Positions 1 to 9,426 of a stretch of 64,000 bases of DNA are shown here, piece after piece (within the stretch, counting starts at the first letter, position 1; every line of letters begins with the position of its first letter). The notes below the pieces were generated by a model. The model was given only the letters and a program-made list of their open reading frames with translations, did not search any database and had not been told where the DNA came from. Made by a program: the position numbers and the translations under genes. Source of the DNA: Pseudoxanthomonas sp. PXM02 (GTDB lineage: Bacteria; Pseudomonadota; Gammaproteobacteria; Xanthomonadales; Xanthomonadaceae); the NCBI RefSeq assembly GCF_014851805.1, contig NZ_JACVAK010000001.1, positions 1,612,001 to 1,676,000 on the forward strand, in the 5' to 3' direction.

Positions 1-1114
1 CGGGCAGCTTGATCACGCCGATGCGGCGCGCCGGTTCGTCGGCGCTGGCGGGCAGCGAAATGATCTCGGACTTGGCAGCCTGCTCCTCCAGCTTGATCTT
101 CTGCCGGACGATGGTGATCTGCGCGTGCTTGCCGTCGATGCCGGCTTCGACCGGGATGTACTCGATGCGGACCTGCGTGTCCTTCTTGCCGCGGATCTGC
201 GCCACCACGTCATCGATGCGCCAGCCGATCACGTCAGTCATGGGCCCGGACTTGCCCTGCCCCACCGCGACGATGCGGTCGCCGACCTTCAGCTTGCCGC
301 TCAGGTCAGCCGGGCCACCGGGCACGATCTCGCGGATCGCCACCAGATCGTCCTGCCGCTGCAGCACGGCACCGATGCCTTCCAGCGATAGCGACATCGA
401 CTGGTTGAAGTTCTCGGCGGTGCGCGGCGTGAAGTAATCCGTGTGCGGATCGATCGCGCTGGTGTAGGCATTGAGGAACGTCTGGAACACGTCCTCGGTT
501 TTCAGTTCGTTGATGCTGCGCTGCAGGTTCGCATAGCGCTTGTCCAACGTCTTGCGGATCTCGTCGGGCTTCTTTCCGGCCAGCTTGAGGCGCAGCCAGT
601 CGTTCATCACCGACTTCTTCCAGATCGTATCCAGCACCTTGCCGTCGGCTGCCCACGGAGCATCTTCGCGGTCGTATTCCCAGCGCTCGTCGCCGGTGAA
701 GTCGAAGTCCTGCTTCAGCAGTGCACGCGCATAGGCCACGCGCTGGCCGACGCGCTGCTTGTAGACGGTGAAGATCTCGTACGCCGGGGCGAGATCGCCC
801 GAGCGGATCGCGTCGTCCATCTTGGTCTTGTACGGCGCGAAACGTTCCACGTCCGCGGCGGTGAAGAACTGCTTGCCCCCATCGAGGGCTTCGAAATAGC
901 GCTTGAAGATCTGCTGCGACAGCGCGTCGTCCAGCGGGCGCGGGCGATACGCGTAGCGGCTGTCCGACAGCAGCCCGTACACCAGCTTGGACGTGTTGGA
1001 CTGGTCGGCGGTGGGCGCCACCGCGATCGGGTCGCCATCACCGCGCGCGAGCAGCGCCAGCGGGGTCGACAGGGCCAAGGCCAACAACAAAATGGGGGCT
1101 TTCTTCAGTGTCAT
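1..1114 (-). CDS. prc: Tail-specific (C-terminal processing) protease, N-terminal part
   Basis: Periplasmic S41 serine protease that degrades proteins with exposed nonpolar C-termini and processes cell-wall-related substrates. About 371 codons are visible; the gene runs off the left edge, so the catalytic Ser/Lys half is not in the window. Residues 1-24 form a signal peptide (MTLKKAPILLLALALSTPLA). The following helical region of about 170 residues matches the N-terminal domain of Prc, with the family-typical stretch TDYFTPRTAENF. A PDZ domain follows at roughly 235-330 (LEGIGAVLQ, VPGGPADLSGKLKVGDRI). The start is the ATG at 1114, directly before the signal peptide. The long N-terminal domain before the PDZ separates Prc from shorter CtpA proteases. 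Confidence 0.9.
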   Translation of the reverse strand, partial: MTLKKAPILLLALALSTPLALLARGDGDPIAVAPTADQSNTSKLVYGLLSDSRYAYRPRPLDDALSQQIFKRYFEALDGGKQFFTAADVERFAPYKTKMDDAIRSGDLAPAYEIFTVYKQRVGQRVAYARALLKQDFDFTGDERWEYDREDAPWAADGKVLDTIWKKSVMNDWLRLKLAGKKPDEIRKTLDKRYANLQRSINELKTEDVFQTFLNAYTSAIDPHTDYFTPRTAENFNQSMSLSLEGIGAVLQRQDDLVAIREIVPGGPADLSGKLKVGDRIVAVGQGKSGPMTDVIGWRIDDVVAQIRGKKDTQVRIEYIPVEAGIDGKHAQITIVRQKIKLEEQAAKSEIISLPASADEPARRIGVIKLP

Positions 1115-1325
1115 TGCGTACTCATGGCCCGGGGGCCCGTCAGGCTGGAACGGATTGCGGATTCGACAGAAGGACAGTGCACAAAGTTGCGTGCCTTGTC
1201 ATCTGTCTATCGGCAGCCTAAGGGCCACGGTGTAGGGAAAGGTGAACCGCGGCCCTGCCATGACCGGGCGCGGGACATGGCGATCCCCGCCGTCGGCGAC
1301 CGGCGTCACGCTGTCCTGATACGGT

Positions 1326-2357
1326 TCAGACCGCCTGACGGGTCGCGAACGCGGCCTGCGCCGCCTGCTGGTCGGCGTGGTAGGACGAGCGCACCAGCGG
1401 TCCGGAGGCCACATGGCTGAAGCCCAGCGCCATGCCGTACTCCTCCAGCTGCTTGAACTCGTCCGGCGTCCAGTAACGCAGCACCGGGTGATGATGCGGG
1501 GTGGGTTGCAGGTACTGGCCGATGGTGACCATGTCGACGTCGTGTGCACGCAGGTCGCGCAGCGTGCCCAGCACCTGCTCCATGGTCTCGCCGAGGCCGA
1601 GCATGATCCCCGACTTGGTCGGCAGATGCGGATGCTGCTGCTTGAAGCGCTGCAGCAGGGTCAGCGACCACTGGTAGTCGGCGCCCGGGCGGACGTTGGT
1701 GTACAGGTCCGGCACGGTTTCGATGTTGTGGTTGAACACGTCCGGCGGATTGACCGCCAGGATCTCCAGCGCGCGATCCATGCGACCCTTGCCGCGGAAG
1801 TCCGGGGTGAGGATCTCGATGCGCGTGACCGGCGAGTGCTCGCGGATGGCCGCGATGCAGTCGACGAAGTGCTGGGCACCGCCGTCGCGCAGGTCGTCGC
1901 GGTCCACGCTGGTCACCACGACGTACTTCAGGCCCATGTCGGCCACGGTGTTCGCCAGGCTCAGCGGCTCGGACGGATCCGGCGGCTTCGGCCTGCCGTG
2001 GGCAACGTCGCAGAACGAGCAGCGCCGCGTGCAGACCTCACCCAGGATCATGAAGGTGGCGGTGCCGTGGCTGAAACACTCGTGGATGTTCGGGCAACTG
2101 GCCTCCTCGCAGACGGTGACCAGGCGGTTCTCGCGCAGCTTGGCCTTGAGCTTGGCCACCGCCCCGTCAGAGGGGATGCGCACACGGATCCACGACGGCT
2201 TGCGCAGTACCGGGGCGTCGGCGAACTGCACCGGCGAGCGCGCGATCTTGTCGCCGCCGAGCTGCTTGGCGCCGGCTTCGAGCGGCGCCGTGGCGGTGGC
2301 GGAAACGATCTGCAGGGGGATTTCCCGGGCGCTGGCCGGGCGGGCGGAATCAGTCAT
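1326..2357 (-). CDS. lipA: Lipoyl synthase (radical SAM)
   Basis: Inserts two sulfurs at C6 and C8 of protein-bound octanoyl groups to make the lipoyl cofactor of 2-oxoacid dehydrogenases and the glycine cleavage H protein. The 343-residue protein has both iron-sulfur cluster motifs: the LipA-specific auxiliary motif C83-x4-C88-x5-C94 ([12 protein letters not shown]) and the radical SAM motif C109-x3-C113-x2-C116 (CTRRCSFC). The family signature [14 protein letters not shown] follows. The first 45 residues are low-complexity, so a shorter start is possible. No lipB lies next to it here; a minus-strand terminator sits upstream, so lipA is probably transcribed alone from a promoter between it and that terminator. 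Confidence 0.97.
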   Translation of the reverse strand: MTDSARPASAREIPLQIVSATATAPLEAGAKQLGGDKIARSPVQFADAPVLRKPSWIRVRIPSDGAVAKLKAKLRENRLVTVCEEASCPNIHECFSHGTATFMILGEVCTRRCSFCDVAHGRPKPPDPSEPLSLANTVADMGLKYVVVTSVDRDDLRDGGAQHFVDCIAAIREHSPVTRIEILTPDFRGKGRMDRALEILAVNPPDVFNHNIETVPDLYTNVRPGADYQWSLTLLQRFKQQHPHLPTKSGIMLGLGETMEQVLGTLRDLRAHDVDMVTIGQYLQPTPHHHPVLRYWTPDEFKQLEEYGMALGFSHVASGPLVRSSYHADQQAAQAAFATRQAV

Positions 2358-2765
2358 GGGGCAATTCTACTCCCCGGCCCTCCCGCATCGGCGCAGCCGC
2401 GGCATCCCGCAACGGGAATCCAGCGTCCCGACCTTGCTTCGCCGCCCCGGCAGCAGGCAATAAAAAAGCCCGCAACAGCTAGGCTATTGCGGGCTTGCTC
2501 CCTCCCCCACGTCGGGATGCGGGGCCATCGTGAAGGGTGGGTTACAGGTCTTGCACGCTGCACTGCAAAACAGAACCGGACGGTTCAGTGGACCCAGGCG
2601 TGATGTCACGAATATGAATGCGAGCAAAACCCCCGCCGTTGCTGCGTGTTACCGATATCAGACCAATTTATGAGATGACGGTCAGAACAGCGGTTACGTT
2701 CTTCATCGCATTTACCTGAACAGGGCTAGCCCTCCCTCCTCGCGCAAACGCCCCGTTTCAGTGAC
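2358..2765. other. Intergenic region without a convincing gene
   Basis: This 408-bp stretch holds a minus-strand terminator hairpin (see 2462-2496), a perfect 12-bp palindrome AGGGCTAGCCCT at 2722-2733 and a 12-codon minus-strand ORF at 2668-2706 (MKNVTAVLTVIS). None has a recognised identity. The segment between the AsmA-like gene and the terminator could be a long 3' untranslated region or a small RNA gene read on the minus strand; no promoter could be assigned. Confidence 0.4.
2462..2496 (-). terminator. Intrinsic terminator, minus strand
   Basis: Inverted repeat AAGCCCGCAA (2466-2475) / TTGCGGGCTT (2487-2496) with an 11-nt loop; read on the minus strand it is followed by a run of six T. 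It ends transcripts arriving from the AsmA-like gene or from a small RNA in the gap, and lies 105 bp upstream of lipA. Confidence 0.8.
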
Positions 2766-4979
2766 CTAATCCAGGTAGTGGGGGCGCCCCTCATACCAGT
2801 CTCTTGCGCGGACGAGATGCAGCTTGCGCCGATCGCCCTGCACTTCCATCCCGATGCTCAGGGCCCGCCAGCGGGCGTACAGGTCGCCCTGCCGCTGGCC
2901 ACCCTGCAGGCGCAGCCGCGCCAGCATGTCGTAACGATCGTTGCTCGCCTGCATCCGGTCGAGGACCAGGACGTCGTCCCGCCACTGCACGCGGCCCCGG
3001 ACCCGCGCCTGGCCTGCGTCGACCAGCCGGTACACCCACGCCGGGTATTCCTTCTGCCGCGAGAACAACGCCAACAGGAAGCCGACGTCCTTCATCGTCA
3101 CGTCGGCGCCGCCACCGGCGCTGATCGGCCGGTCGACATCCAGCCGTGCGCGGTCCAGCTTCACGCGTGCCCACCAGCCGCGGCGCGATTCGCCGCCGGG
3201 CTCGGTGAACCCGACATTGCGGACATGTACGGTGCTGCCGTCGACGACGAACCACCGCTGCCGAAGGTCGGCGCGGCGAAGTTTCAGGTCGAGGTCGATG
3301 TCACCGCGCAACTCCAGGTTGGCCAGATGCATCCGCGTGCGCCGGCCAGCGATGCGCAGTACGCCATGGCCTACGTTGCCGGCCGCATCCAGCGACAGAT
3401 CCCCACTCAGCGTCCCTGCCCCCTGCTCGAAACGCATGTGCCGCCGCGGCAGGAACGGGTTGTAGACGCGCAGGTCGGGCACGGTGGCGCCGTCGAACAC
3501 GACGCGTGCCTTCAGCGTGTCCCGTGCCTGCGCGAGCGGACCGTCGGCATTGACCGACAGCCGCAGGTTGCGGCCGCGTACGTACGACTTCGACGGCGCT
3601 TTCACCGCAGCGACATCGAACGTTTCCATCACCGCCTGCAGGCGCGGCACCAGTTCGCCCTGCGCACCGGCGTCCAGCCGGATGTCGGCGCGCGCCCGGC
3701 CGCGGATGCGGTTGCCCATCACGTCGGCCGTCGCGTCGACACCGGGCACAGCGATGCGACTGCCTGCCGCGAGCTTGCCGTCCATCACCTGCACGTCGGC
3801 ACTGATCGCACCGGCGCCGTCGAGCTTCAGCCACGGCGCTTGCGGGAACAGGTCCGACAGCCAGCGCAGCGAATCGAAATGCCAGGCGCCCACCACATGA
3901 CCCGAGGCGCGCGGCAGCAGGCCGGCGAAATCGCGCAGGGGCACCTGCCGCCCACGCAGTCGAAGGTCCGCCTCTACCGCCAGCCGGCCATCGGCCTGCG
4001 GCGGCACGGCCGCCTTCAGCACGATGTCCTCGTCCACCGCCACGTCGATGCCGAGAATGTCGTTGCGCTTCGCACCGGCGATGTCGTTGCCGGCCACCGC
4101 CATCGTCCACGTCGCGCGCCCACCGGGCTTCAGCAGCCCCCGCTCGAAACCCAGGTCGATGTCCGCCTGCCCTTCACCAGGCACCAGCGCCGTCGCCACC
4201 TCGCCCCGCGGGCTGACGGCGATGTTCAAGCCGGCAGTGCGACCGGCCAGCTTCACGTCCAGCCGCGTCTTCAGCAGCTTGTCGAGGCCGGCTGCCTCCT
4301 CGCGCCGGTGCCGGTCGATCGCGAATCGCAGATCCAGCGTGGCGTCCCGCAGGACTTCATCGCCGTTACGGACCAACTTTGCCTGGACGAACTCCGCGAT
4401 CGAAGGCATCAGTTCCATCGGCCCGCCGCGCAACTGCTTGTAGAAGCCGACCTCGGCGCGTCCCGTGCCGATGAGTTCCATCCCGTCGAAGTACCCCCGC
4501 CGGATCGAATCGCTGGCGATACGGTCGAACTGCAACTCCCAGCCACCTGCGCGGGGCGGCGGCGGTGCCAGTTCCTTCGTCACGCGACGCACGCCGCCAC
4601 GCACGTCGTCCGCGCGAACCTCGGGCACGTGCAGACGACGCGACAACAAAGGCCACAACGCGATCCGCCCTTCCACACGTCCCGCCTGCGCCTCCCAGGC
4701 GATGCGGCGCGCCTGTCCCTGCAGCGAGACGTCCTGCAGGCTTACCCGGCCCGGCCACCAGGTGTAACCCGACGACCAGCGCATCTGGAAACGATCGGGC
4801 TTGCGATTGAGCGTGCGCTCACCGAGTGCGGTGTTGAGGAAGAGGTTGCCGGCGACCAGGTAGAGGGCGTAGACCGCGACGAGGGCGATCAGCCCCCATC
4901 GCAGCCAGCGCAGGCCCGTTGCGCGAAAGGATGTCCGTTCCATCCGCACAGCATGCCGCATCGCCCGCGCGTGCGGCAT
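2766..4979 (-). CDS. Large AsmA-like membrane-anchored protein
   Basis: Protein of 737 residues with one N-terminal membrane segment (about 24-46, WLRWGLIALVAVYALYLVAG). A long, beta-rich, low-cysteine periplasmic part follows, with repeated alternating hydrophobic strands (for example RADIRLDAGAQGEL, GDIDLDLKLRRADL). This layout resembles AsmA/DUF748-type proteins, whose TamB/AsmA relatives form hydrophobic grooves carrying lipids across the periplasm; the exact family cannot be fixed by eye. The ATG at 4979 directly follows the stop of the carotenoid oxygenase gene, so the two are probably co-translated. In-frame ATGs at 4961 and 4943 are alternatives; none has a strong ribosome site. A lipid-transport or envelope role is inferred from architecture only. 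Confidence 0.65.
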   Translation of the reverse strand: MPHARAMRHAVRMERTSFRATGLRWLRWGLIALVAVYALYLVAGNLFLNTALGERTLNRKPDRFQMRWSSGYTWWPGRVSLQDVSLQGQARRIAWEAQAGRVEGRIALWPLLSRRLHVPEVRADDVRGGVRRVTKELAPPPPRAGGWELQFDRIASDSIRRGYFDGMELIGTGRAEVGFYKQLRGGPMELMPSIAEFVQAKLVRNGDEVLRDATLDLRFAIDRHRREEAAGLDKLLKTRLDVKLAGRTAGLNIAVSPRGEVATALVPGEGQADIDLGFERGLLKPGGRATWTMAVAGNDIAGAKRNDILGIDVAVDEDIVLKAAVPPQADGRLAVEADLRLRGRQVPLRDFAGLLPRASGHVVGAWHFDSLRWLSDLFPQAPWLKLDGAGAISADVQVMDGKLAAGSRIAVPGVDATADVMGNRIRGRARADIRLDAGAQGELVPRLQAVMETFDVAAVKAPSKSYVRGRNLRLSVNADGPLAQARDTLKARVVFDGATVPDLRVYNPFLPRRHMRFEQGAGTLSGDLSLDAAGNVGHGVLRIAGRRTRMHLANLELRGDIDLDLKLRRADLRQRWFVVDGSTVHVRNVGFTEPGGESRRGWWARVKLDRARLDVDRPISAGGGADVTMKDVGFLLALFSRQKEYPAWVYRLVDAGQARVRGRVQWRDDVLVLDRMQASNDRYDMLARLRLQGGQRQGDLYARWRALSIGMEVQGDRRKLHLVRARDWYEGRPHYLD

Positions 4980-6503
4980 TCATCGCGCGGCGAAATGCCC
5001 GTGGAACCCCAGCGGCACGGTGTACGGCAGCCACGCCTGCGCCAGCGGACCGTCGTCGACGCGCCGCGCATCCAGCACCGCGATGCCGCTGCGGCCCTTG
5101 GCGGCATCCAGCAGCGTGCCGACCAGCCAGCCATCGTCCGGCCGCGTGCTGCCGGGCCGCGGGACGAACAGATGCTCTTCCACCAGCACGTCGCGACCGT
5201 AGTCGTGCACCTGCTGACGCGCGCGGGTGATGTCGAAGGCACCGATGCGGCTGAAGTAAGGCGCGGTGGATCCATCGACATGGACCGGCGCATACAGGCG
5301 CGCGGCGTCGCGCGATGGCGTGCGCACGTCGAACACGGGGAACTCGATGCCGACGATGCCCGTGTCCTCCCAGCGCGCCTTGCCGGTGCGCAGGTCCAGG
5401 ACCAGATCGCGCAGCGGTCCCTTGCCGCCGTGGGCGTCGCCGTGCCCATCGCCGTTCATCGCCGCCTGCATCGGTGAGCGGGCGTGCTCCAGGTCCAGGT
5501 GCTGCACCGCGCGCACGGTGATGCGGCCATCGCGTTCGTGCGCGTCGCCGAAGTGGTAGATCGCCGCGAAATCGGCCTCGAACCACTGCGCCTTCGACGG
5601 CGTGGCCTTGTCGACCACCGCGATGCGCAACGGCTGGTCCTGCTGGAAGCGCAGGCGCTCGAAGAACGCCCCCGATCCTTCGCGGTAACGGAACGGGATG
5701 AGCGCGAACACCAGGTGCCGGTCGGTCATCGCGAAGCTGTGCAGGTAACCGGGCACCGGCGTTTCCAGCACATCGGCCGAGGCCAGCACGCCATCGCGCC
5801 CGATATGCCAGACCACCAGTCCGTTGCCGCCCATCATCGAGATGGAACCGAAGTTCCATGACGAACCATCGCGGTCCACCAGCGGATGCGCGGAGAACGG
5901 AATCGCCGCGAGATCCGGGCGCCATGTGACCGGACCCAGCGTGGTTAGGTCGTCCGGATCCAGCTCGAACGCCGATCCCGCTTCGCACAGCGCGAACAGC
6001 CGGCCGTTGATCATCGTCACGGAGGTGTTGGCCGTATTCGCGTCGTCGTTGTTGCGGATCGGCTGCATGTCCGGGATGGACGTGCCGGCGACCGGGTACA
6101 TGAAGCGTCCCGCCTTCTGCTCGCGGGTGAACTTCGGCGTGGCGACCATGCGCGCGTGGTGGCTCAGCGTGCCATCACCGTTGAAGCGCCAGCCGTGCAC
6201 CATGCCGTCGCCATCGAACCAGTGTTCGTAGCGGAACCCGGCGCGCTCGGTCCATGCCGGGCCATTGCGGTACAGCGTGCCCGCGAAGCCGGCGGGCAGT
6301 CGACCTTCGAGTTGCACAGTCGCCGGCCCCAGCGTTTCGGACTGCACGGACTTCCAGCCGGCGAGCCATGGTTGTTCGCGCAGGCCGGAAGCGAAGCGCG
6401 CGGGATCGCCGGCAAAGGCATTCTCGCCACGCAGCAGGGTGGGCGCGACGGCCAGCGCGGTGGCGCCGGACAGGAGGTTGCGCAGGAAGCGGCGGCGATC
6501 CAT
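4980..6503 (-). CDS. Tat-exported carotenoid oxygenase (RPE65/CCD family)
   Basis: Non-heme iron dioxygenase family that cleaves carotenoid, apocarotenoid or stilbene double bonds. The 507-residue product starts with a twin-arginine signal (MDRRRFLRNLLSGATALAVA), so it should fold with iron in the cytoplasm and be exported. Family signatures are FRYEHWFDGDGMVHG near residue 95, the first-shell histidine regions SAHPLVDRDG and LHSFAMTDRHLVF, and the C-terminal GFHGHFAAR, whose His is the usual fourth iron ligand. The ATG at 6503 was chosen because it begins the Tat signal; the reading frame is open further upstream only as an overlap with the DUF2141 gene. It sits between the DUF2141 gene (11-nt gap) and the AsmA-like gene (adjacent). 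The substrate is unknown. Confidence 0.88.
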   Translation of the reverse strand: MDRRRFLRNLLSGATALAVAPTLLRGENAFAGDPARFASGLREQPWLAGWKSVQSETLGPATVQLEGRLPAGFAGTLYRNGPAWTERAGFRYEHWFDGDGMVHGWRFNGDGTLSHHARMVATPKFTREQKAGRFMYPVAGTSIPDMQPIRNNDDANTANTSVTMINGRLFALCEAGSAFELDPDDLTTLGPVTWRPDLAAIPFSAHPLVDRDGSSWNFGSISMMGGNGLVVWHIGRDGVLASADVLETPVPGYLHSFAMTDRHLVFALIPFRYREGSGAFFERLRFQQDQPLRIAVVDKATPSKAQWFEADFAAIYHFGDAHERDGRITVRAVQHLDLEHARSPMQAAMNGDGHGDAHGGKGPLRDLVLDLRTGKARWEDTGIVGIEFPVFDVRTPSRDAARLYAPVHVDGSTAPYFSRIGAFDITRARQQVHDYGRDVLVEEHLFVPRPGSTRPDDGWLVGTLLDAAKGRSGIAVLDARRVDDGPLAQAWLPYTVPLGFHGHFAAR

Positions 6504-6514
6504 GGCGGCGCGCC

Positions 6515-6946
6515 TCAACGCAGGTGGATGTCGATGGCGGCATCCTGCACGCCGACGTCGAAGCGGGCTTCGTCCCAGGTCGGCTTGCGCATCACCTTCG
6601 GATTGTTGCTGAAGCCATAGGCTTCGATCGGCATGCCGATCATGTTGCTGTCGAGCGTGCCGTTGCCGTTCTCGTCGTGGGTCACCAGCACGGCATAGGC
6701 GCCGGGCTTCAGCCCCTTGAACACGAAGGTGGCGGTAGTGCCCTGCGGTGGCGCGCCGTCGGCGTTCACCGGCTTTGCCTGCCCATCCCAGCCGGCCTGC
6801 GAATCGACGACCGCCAACTTCAACAGGCCGGTCTGCGCGCGTACATCGTGCAGGGTCACGGTGAGGTCGGCGGCCTGCACCTGGAAAGCACCGAAGCAGG
6901 CGAGGACAACGGCAAGCGGCAGCGTGTAATGGTTGGGGCGGGACAT
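6515..6946 (-). CDS. Secreted DUF2141 protein
   Basis: Small exported protein of 143 residues. It begins with a cleavable signal peptide (hydrophobic run YTLPLAVVLACFGAFQVQA), and the mature part matches the DUF2141 pattern: an Ig-like beta fold with VTLHDVRAQTGLLKLAVVD near the start, GLKPGAYAVLVTHDENGNGTLD in the middle and GFSNNPK near the end. The function of the family is not known. The ATG at 6946 precedes the signal peptide. DUF2141 genes are often found beside genes for carotenoid or sterol-type metabolism; here the next gene, 11 nt away, is a carotenoid oxygenase, so a shared periplasmic pathway is a reasonable inference. Confidence 0.82.
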   Translation of the reverse strand: MSRPNHYTLPLAVVLACFGAFQVQAADLTVTLHDVRAQTGLLKLAVVDSQAGWDGQAKPVNADGAPPQGTTATFVFKGLKPGAYAVLVTHDENGNGTLDSNMIGMPIEAYGFSNNPKVMRKPTWDEARFDVGVQDAAIDIHLR

Positions 6947-7038
6947 GGCGGGCTCCGGTGGCGGGTGTGTGCGGCCAGTCTCGTCCGCCACCCGCCACCG
7001 GTCAGTTGCCAGCCGTCATCTCTTCGACGTGCCGGAAG

Positions 7039-9396
7039 TCACTTCACGGCAGGCGCCCCTAGTGATGGCGCCTTCACCGGACCCGGAAGCCCAAACAGAT
7101 AGCCCTGCACCAGGGTGCACCCCAGCCCGCGCAGCGCCTGGAACTGCAGCTCCGTTTCGACACCTTCCGCTGTCACCGTCAGATGCATCGACCGCGCCAG
7201 GTGCACCACGGAAGCGATGATCGAGCAGGTCATGTCCCGTGCCTCGTCCTGCAGCAGTGCCGTGGCGAACGACCGGTCCAGCTTGATGCCGTCGAAGGGC
7301 AGTTCGCGCAGTTGCGCCATCGAGGAATAACCCACGCCGAAGTCGTCGATGGCGACGCGTATGCCCGCCTTCCGCAGGCGCTGCAACATGCTGCGCGCCG
7401 CTGCCGGATCGCGCGCCAGCACCGACTCCGTGATCTCCAGTTCCAGCCGGCCCGGCGGCATGCCGGCCCGATGCAGGATGTCCAGTACGGATTCCACCAG
7501 CGTCGGGGATGCGAGCTGGACGGCGGAGACGTTGACCGCCAGCGTGGTGTCCGGACTCCACGCCGATGCGTCGCGGCAGGCCCGCTCAAGGACCCACAGC
7601 CCGATCGGGATGATCAGGCCGGACTCTTCAGCCGTCGGAATGAAGTCCATCGGCGGGATGCGTCCGTGCAACGGATGCCGCCAGCGTAACAACGCTTCGT
7701 AACCCCGGATGCCGCGATCATCAGTTGCATGCAACGGCATGTAGTCGAGCTCGAGCTGACCGGCCTGGGCGGCCAGGGCAAGATCGCTGACCATCGCCAG
7801 GCGCTCCTGCAGCCGCTCGCTCATCCTCGGCGAGTAGTGGCACAACATGTCACGGCCTTCGCGCTTGGCCGCATACAGCGCATTGTCGGCCTGTCGCAGG
7901 AGTTCTCCCGTACCGGCAATGTCCGACGCCAGCGAGGCGCCGACGCTGGCGCGTACATCGACGCGGTAGTCGTCGATCTGCTCGGGAACGCGAAGCGCCT
8001 CGAGAATGAGGGACAGGCGCGCACGGACTTCTTCTTCGGCATGCTGCGGAGGCAACGCCCGCAGCAGCACGGCGAACTCGTCTCCGCCCAGCCTTGCCAG
8101 CATGTCCCCGGGGCGGCACGCCCTCTGCAGGCGATCCGCCACGATGCACAGCACGTGATCGCCGGCGGCATGGCCCAGGCTGTCGTTGATCGTCTTGAAG
8201 TTGTCCAGGTCGATCATGGCCACGGCATGCCATGTCTCGCTTCCGGCCTCCAGGGCGTCAAGGAACGCGCGCCGGTTGGGCAAGCCCGTCAGCGGGTCGT
8301 GGTGGGCGAGATGGTGCAGATGGCGCTCGCGGGCGCGCGCATCGGCCTCGCGCAGGCGCGCGTCGGAGACATCGCATCCTACGCCGCGCCAGCCGATCCA
8401 CTCGCCGCCGGATCCATGGAGGGGTTTGGCACTGAGCATCCAACTGCGCGGCCGGCCTTCGACCATCGCTTCCACGACCACGCCCGTGAACGCCTCCCCC
8501 ATCCGCAGGCGCGGCCGCAACGCGGCAGCACCCACGTCGCCATCGCCCTGCACCTCCACCAGACGTTGCGATGCGAACAGGGCATCCAGGCGCTTGCCGA
8601 CCAGATCGGCGTGGCCGTATCCCAGCATCTGCGCCAGGCGATGCGCCGCACGCGTGAGGACACCCTCACGGTCGCTCTCCCACAGCCAGTCGTTGGCCTT
8701 GCTCTCGAAGTCGCGCAGCAACAGCCCTACGATCTGGCCCTGCCGGTCCGCGGCCAGCTCTGCTTCGACACGACGGACGAACAGGTGCGACGCGAAGAGC
8801 AGCGCGATCGACAGCATCAAGGCATAACTGCACAACAGCGTGACCGTCATGCCCTGCGCCAGGAAGTCCAGCCGCACCACCATCAGGCAGGCCGACACGG
8901 TCAGCACCGACAACCACGTGAACGAGAGTAGCGGCGTGGTGATCCCCACCAGCACGCCGGTGGCGATCAACCCCGGCGTGTACGCGCTGAGCAACAGACG
9001 ACTGCCATCGCTGGCGGCGAGCGGAGCGCCCATGTAGATGCCGGACCCGCAAGCGAGGGCGCACAGCCCGCACCACAAAGCACCGATGCGCAGATCACTG
9101 CGCCCCAGCGAAGGCGCGCCTTCATGCGGCGACCGGCGAAGGCAACGATATGCATGCCAGCCCCAACCCGCGTGGGCCAGCACGAAGAACGCCAGCCACG
9201 GCCATACGCTGCGTGCGTCGAGGAAGGGCCGCATGACCCAGAGCACGCCACCCGTGGTGTAGAAATTCGACGCCACGTACCAGGGCACCACACGGAACAG
9301 CGCGCGCAGCTGCCTGCTCAACAACAATCCATTGGCGCTCTCGTCGGCGCCAGGCAGCGCCCAGCACGCGCGCAGCCGTTCCCATAACCCCCGCAT
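7039..9396 (-). CDS. Membrane PAS-GGDEF-EAL c-di-GMP enzyme
   Basis: Bifunctional-type cyclic di-GMP protein of 785 residues. Residues about 30-215 form a multi-span membrane sensor region. A PAS-like domain spans about 235-340 (LWESDREGVLTRAAHRLAQMLG), a GGDEF domain about 365-525 with an intact GGDEF motif (LARLGGDEFAVLL), and an EAL domain about 545-775. The EAL domain keeps its key elements: EALLRW, NVSAVQL, ELEITES, IDDFGVGYSS, KLDRSF and TAEGVE. Both halves therefore look catalytically competent, and which activity dominates cannot be read from the sequence. The start at 9396 has a strong ribosome site (GGAGGAGA, 7 nt spacing). The gene is flanked by short gaps and probably monocistronic; an inverted repeat lies 31-49 bp upstream. 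Confidence 0.93.
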   Translation of the reverse strand: MRGLWERLRACWALPGADESANGLLLSRQLRALFRVVPWYVASNFYTTGGVLWVMRPFLDARSVWPWLAFFVLAHAGWGWHAYRCLRRSPHEGAPSLGRSDLRIGALWCGLCALACGSGIYMGAPLAASDGSRLLLSAYTPGLIATGVLVGITTPLLSFTWLSVLTVSACLMVVRLDFLAQGMTVTLLCSYALMLSIALLFASHLFVRRVEAELAADRQGQIVGLLLRDFESKANDWLWESDREGVLTRAAHRLAQMLGYGHADLVGKRLDALFASQRLVEVQGDGDVGAAALRPRLRMGEAFTGVVVEAMVEGRPRSWMLSAKPLHGSGGEWIGWRGVGCDVSDARLREADARARERHLHHLAHHDPLTGLPNRRAFLDALEAGSETWHAVAMIDLDNFKTINDSLGHAAGDHVLCIVADRLQRACRPGDMLARLGGDEFAVLLRALPPQHAEEEVRARLSLILEALRVPEQIDDYRVDVRASVGASLASDIAGTGELLRQADNALYAAKREGRDMLCHYSPRMSERLQERLAMVSDLALAAQAGQLELDYMPLHATDDRGIRGYEALLRWRHPLHGRIPPMDFIPTAEESGLIIPIGLWVLERACRDASAWSPDTTLAVNVSAVQLASPTLVESVLDILHRAGMPPGRLELEITESVLARDPAAARSMLQRLRKAGIRVAIDDFGVGYSSMAQLRELPFDGIKLDRSFATALLQDEARDMTCSIIASVVHLARSMHLTVTAEGVETELQFQALRGLGCTLVQGYLFGLPGPVKAPSLGAPAVK

Positions 9397-9426
9397 GGCC
9401 TGTCTCCTCCAGGCGCTGCGTCCAGC

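Noticed and set aside
2668..2706. Short ORF MKNVTAVLTVIS as a branched-chain leader peptide
   Set aside because: Only 12 codons without a run of one amino acid, and the nearest downstream gene is lipA, not a branched-chain pathway gene.
2498..2765. 6S RNA or another known structured RNA
   Set aside because: No long central bubble flanked by conserved stems could be aligned with 6S RNA, and no other known RNA family was recognised; kept only as a possible unknown small RNA.
2778..5477. 899-codon plus-strand open frame opposite the AsmA-like and carotenoid oxygenase genes
   Set aside because: Its residue composition (many Arg, His, Gln, Pro) is typical of an antisense frame, and both opposite genes have clear protein features and signal or anchor sequences.
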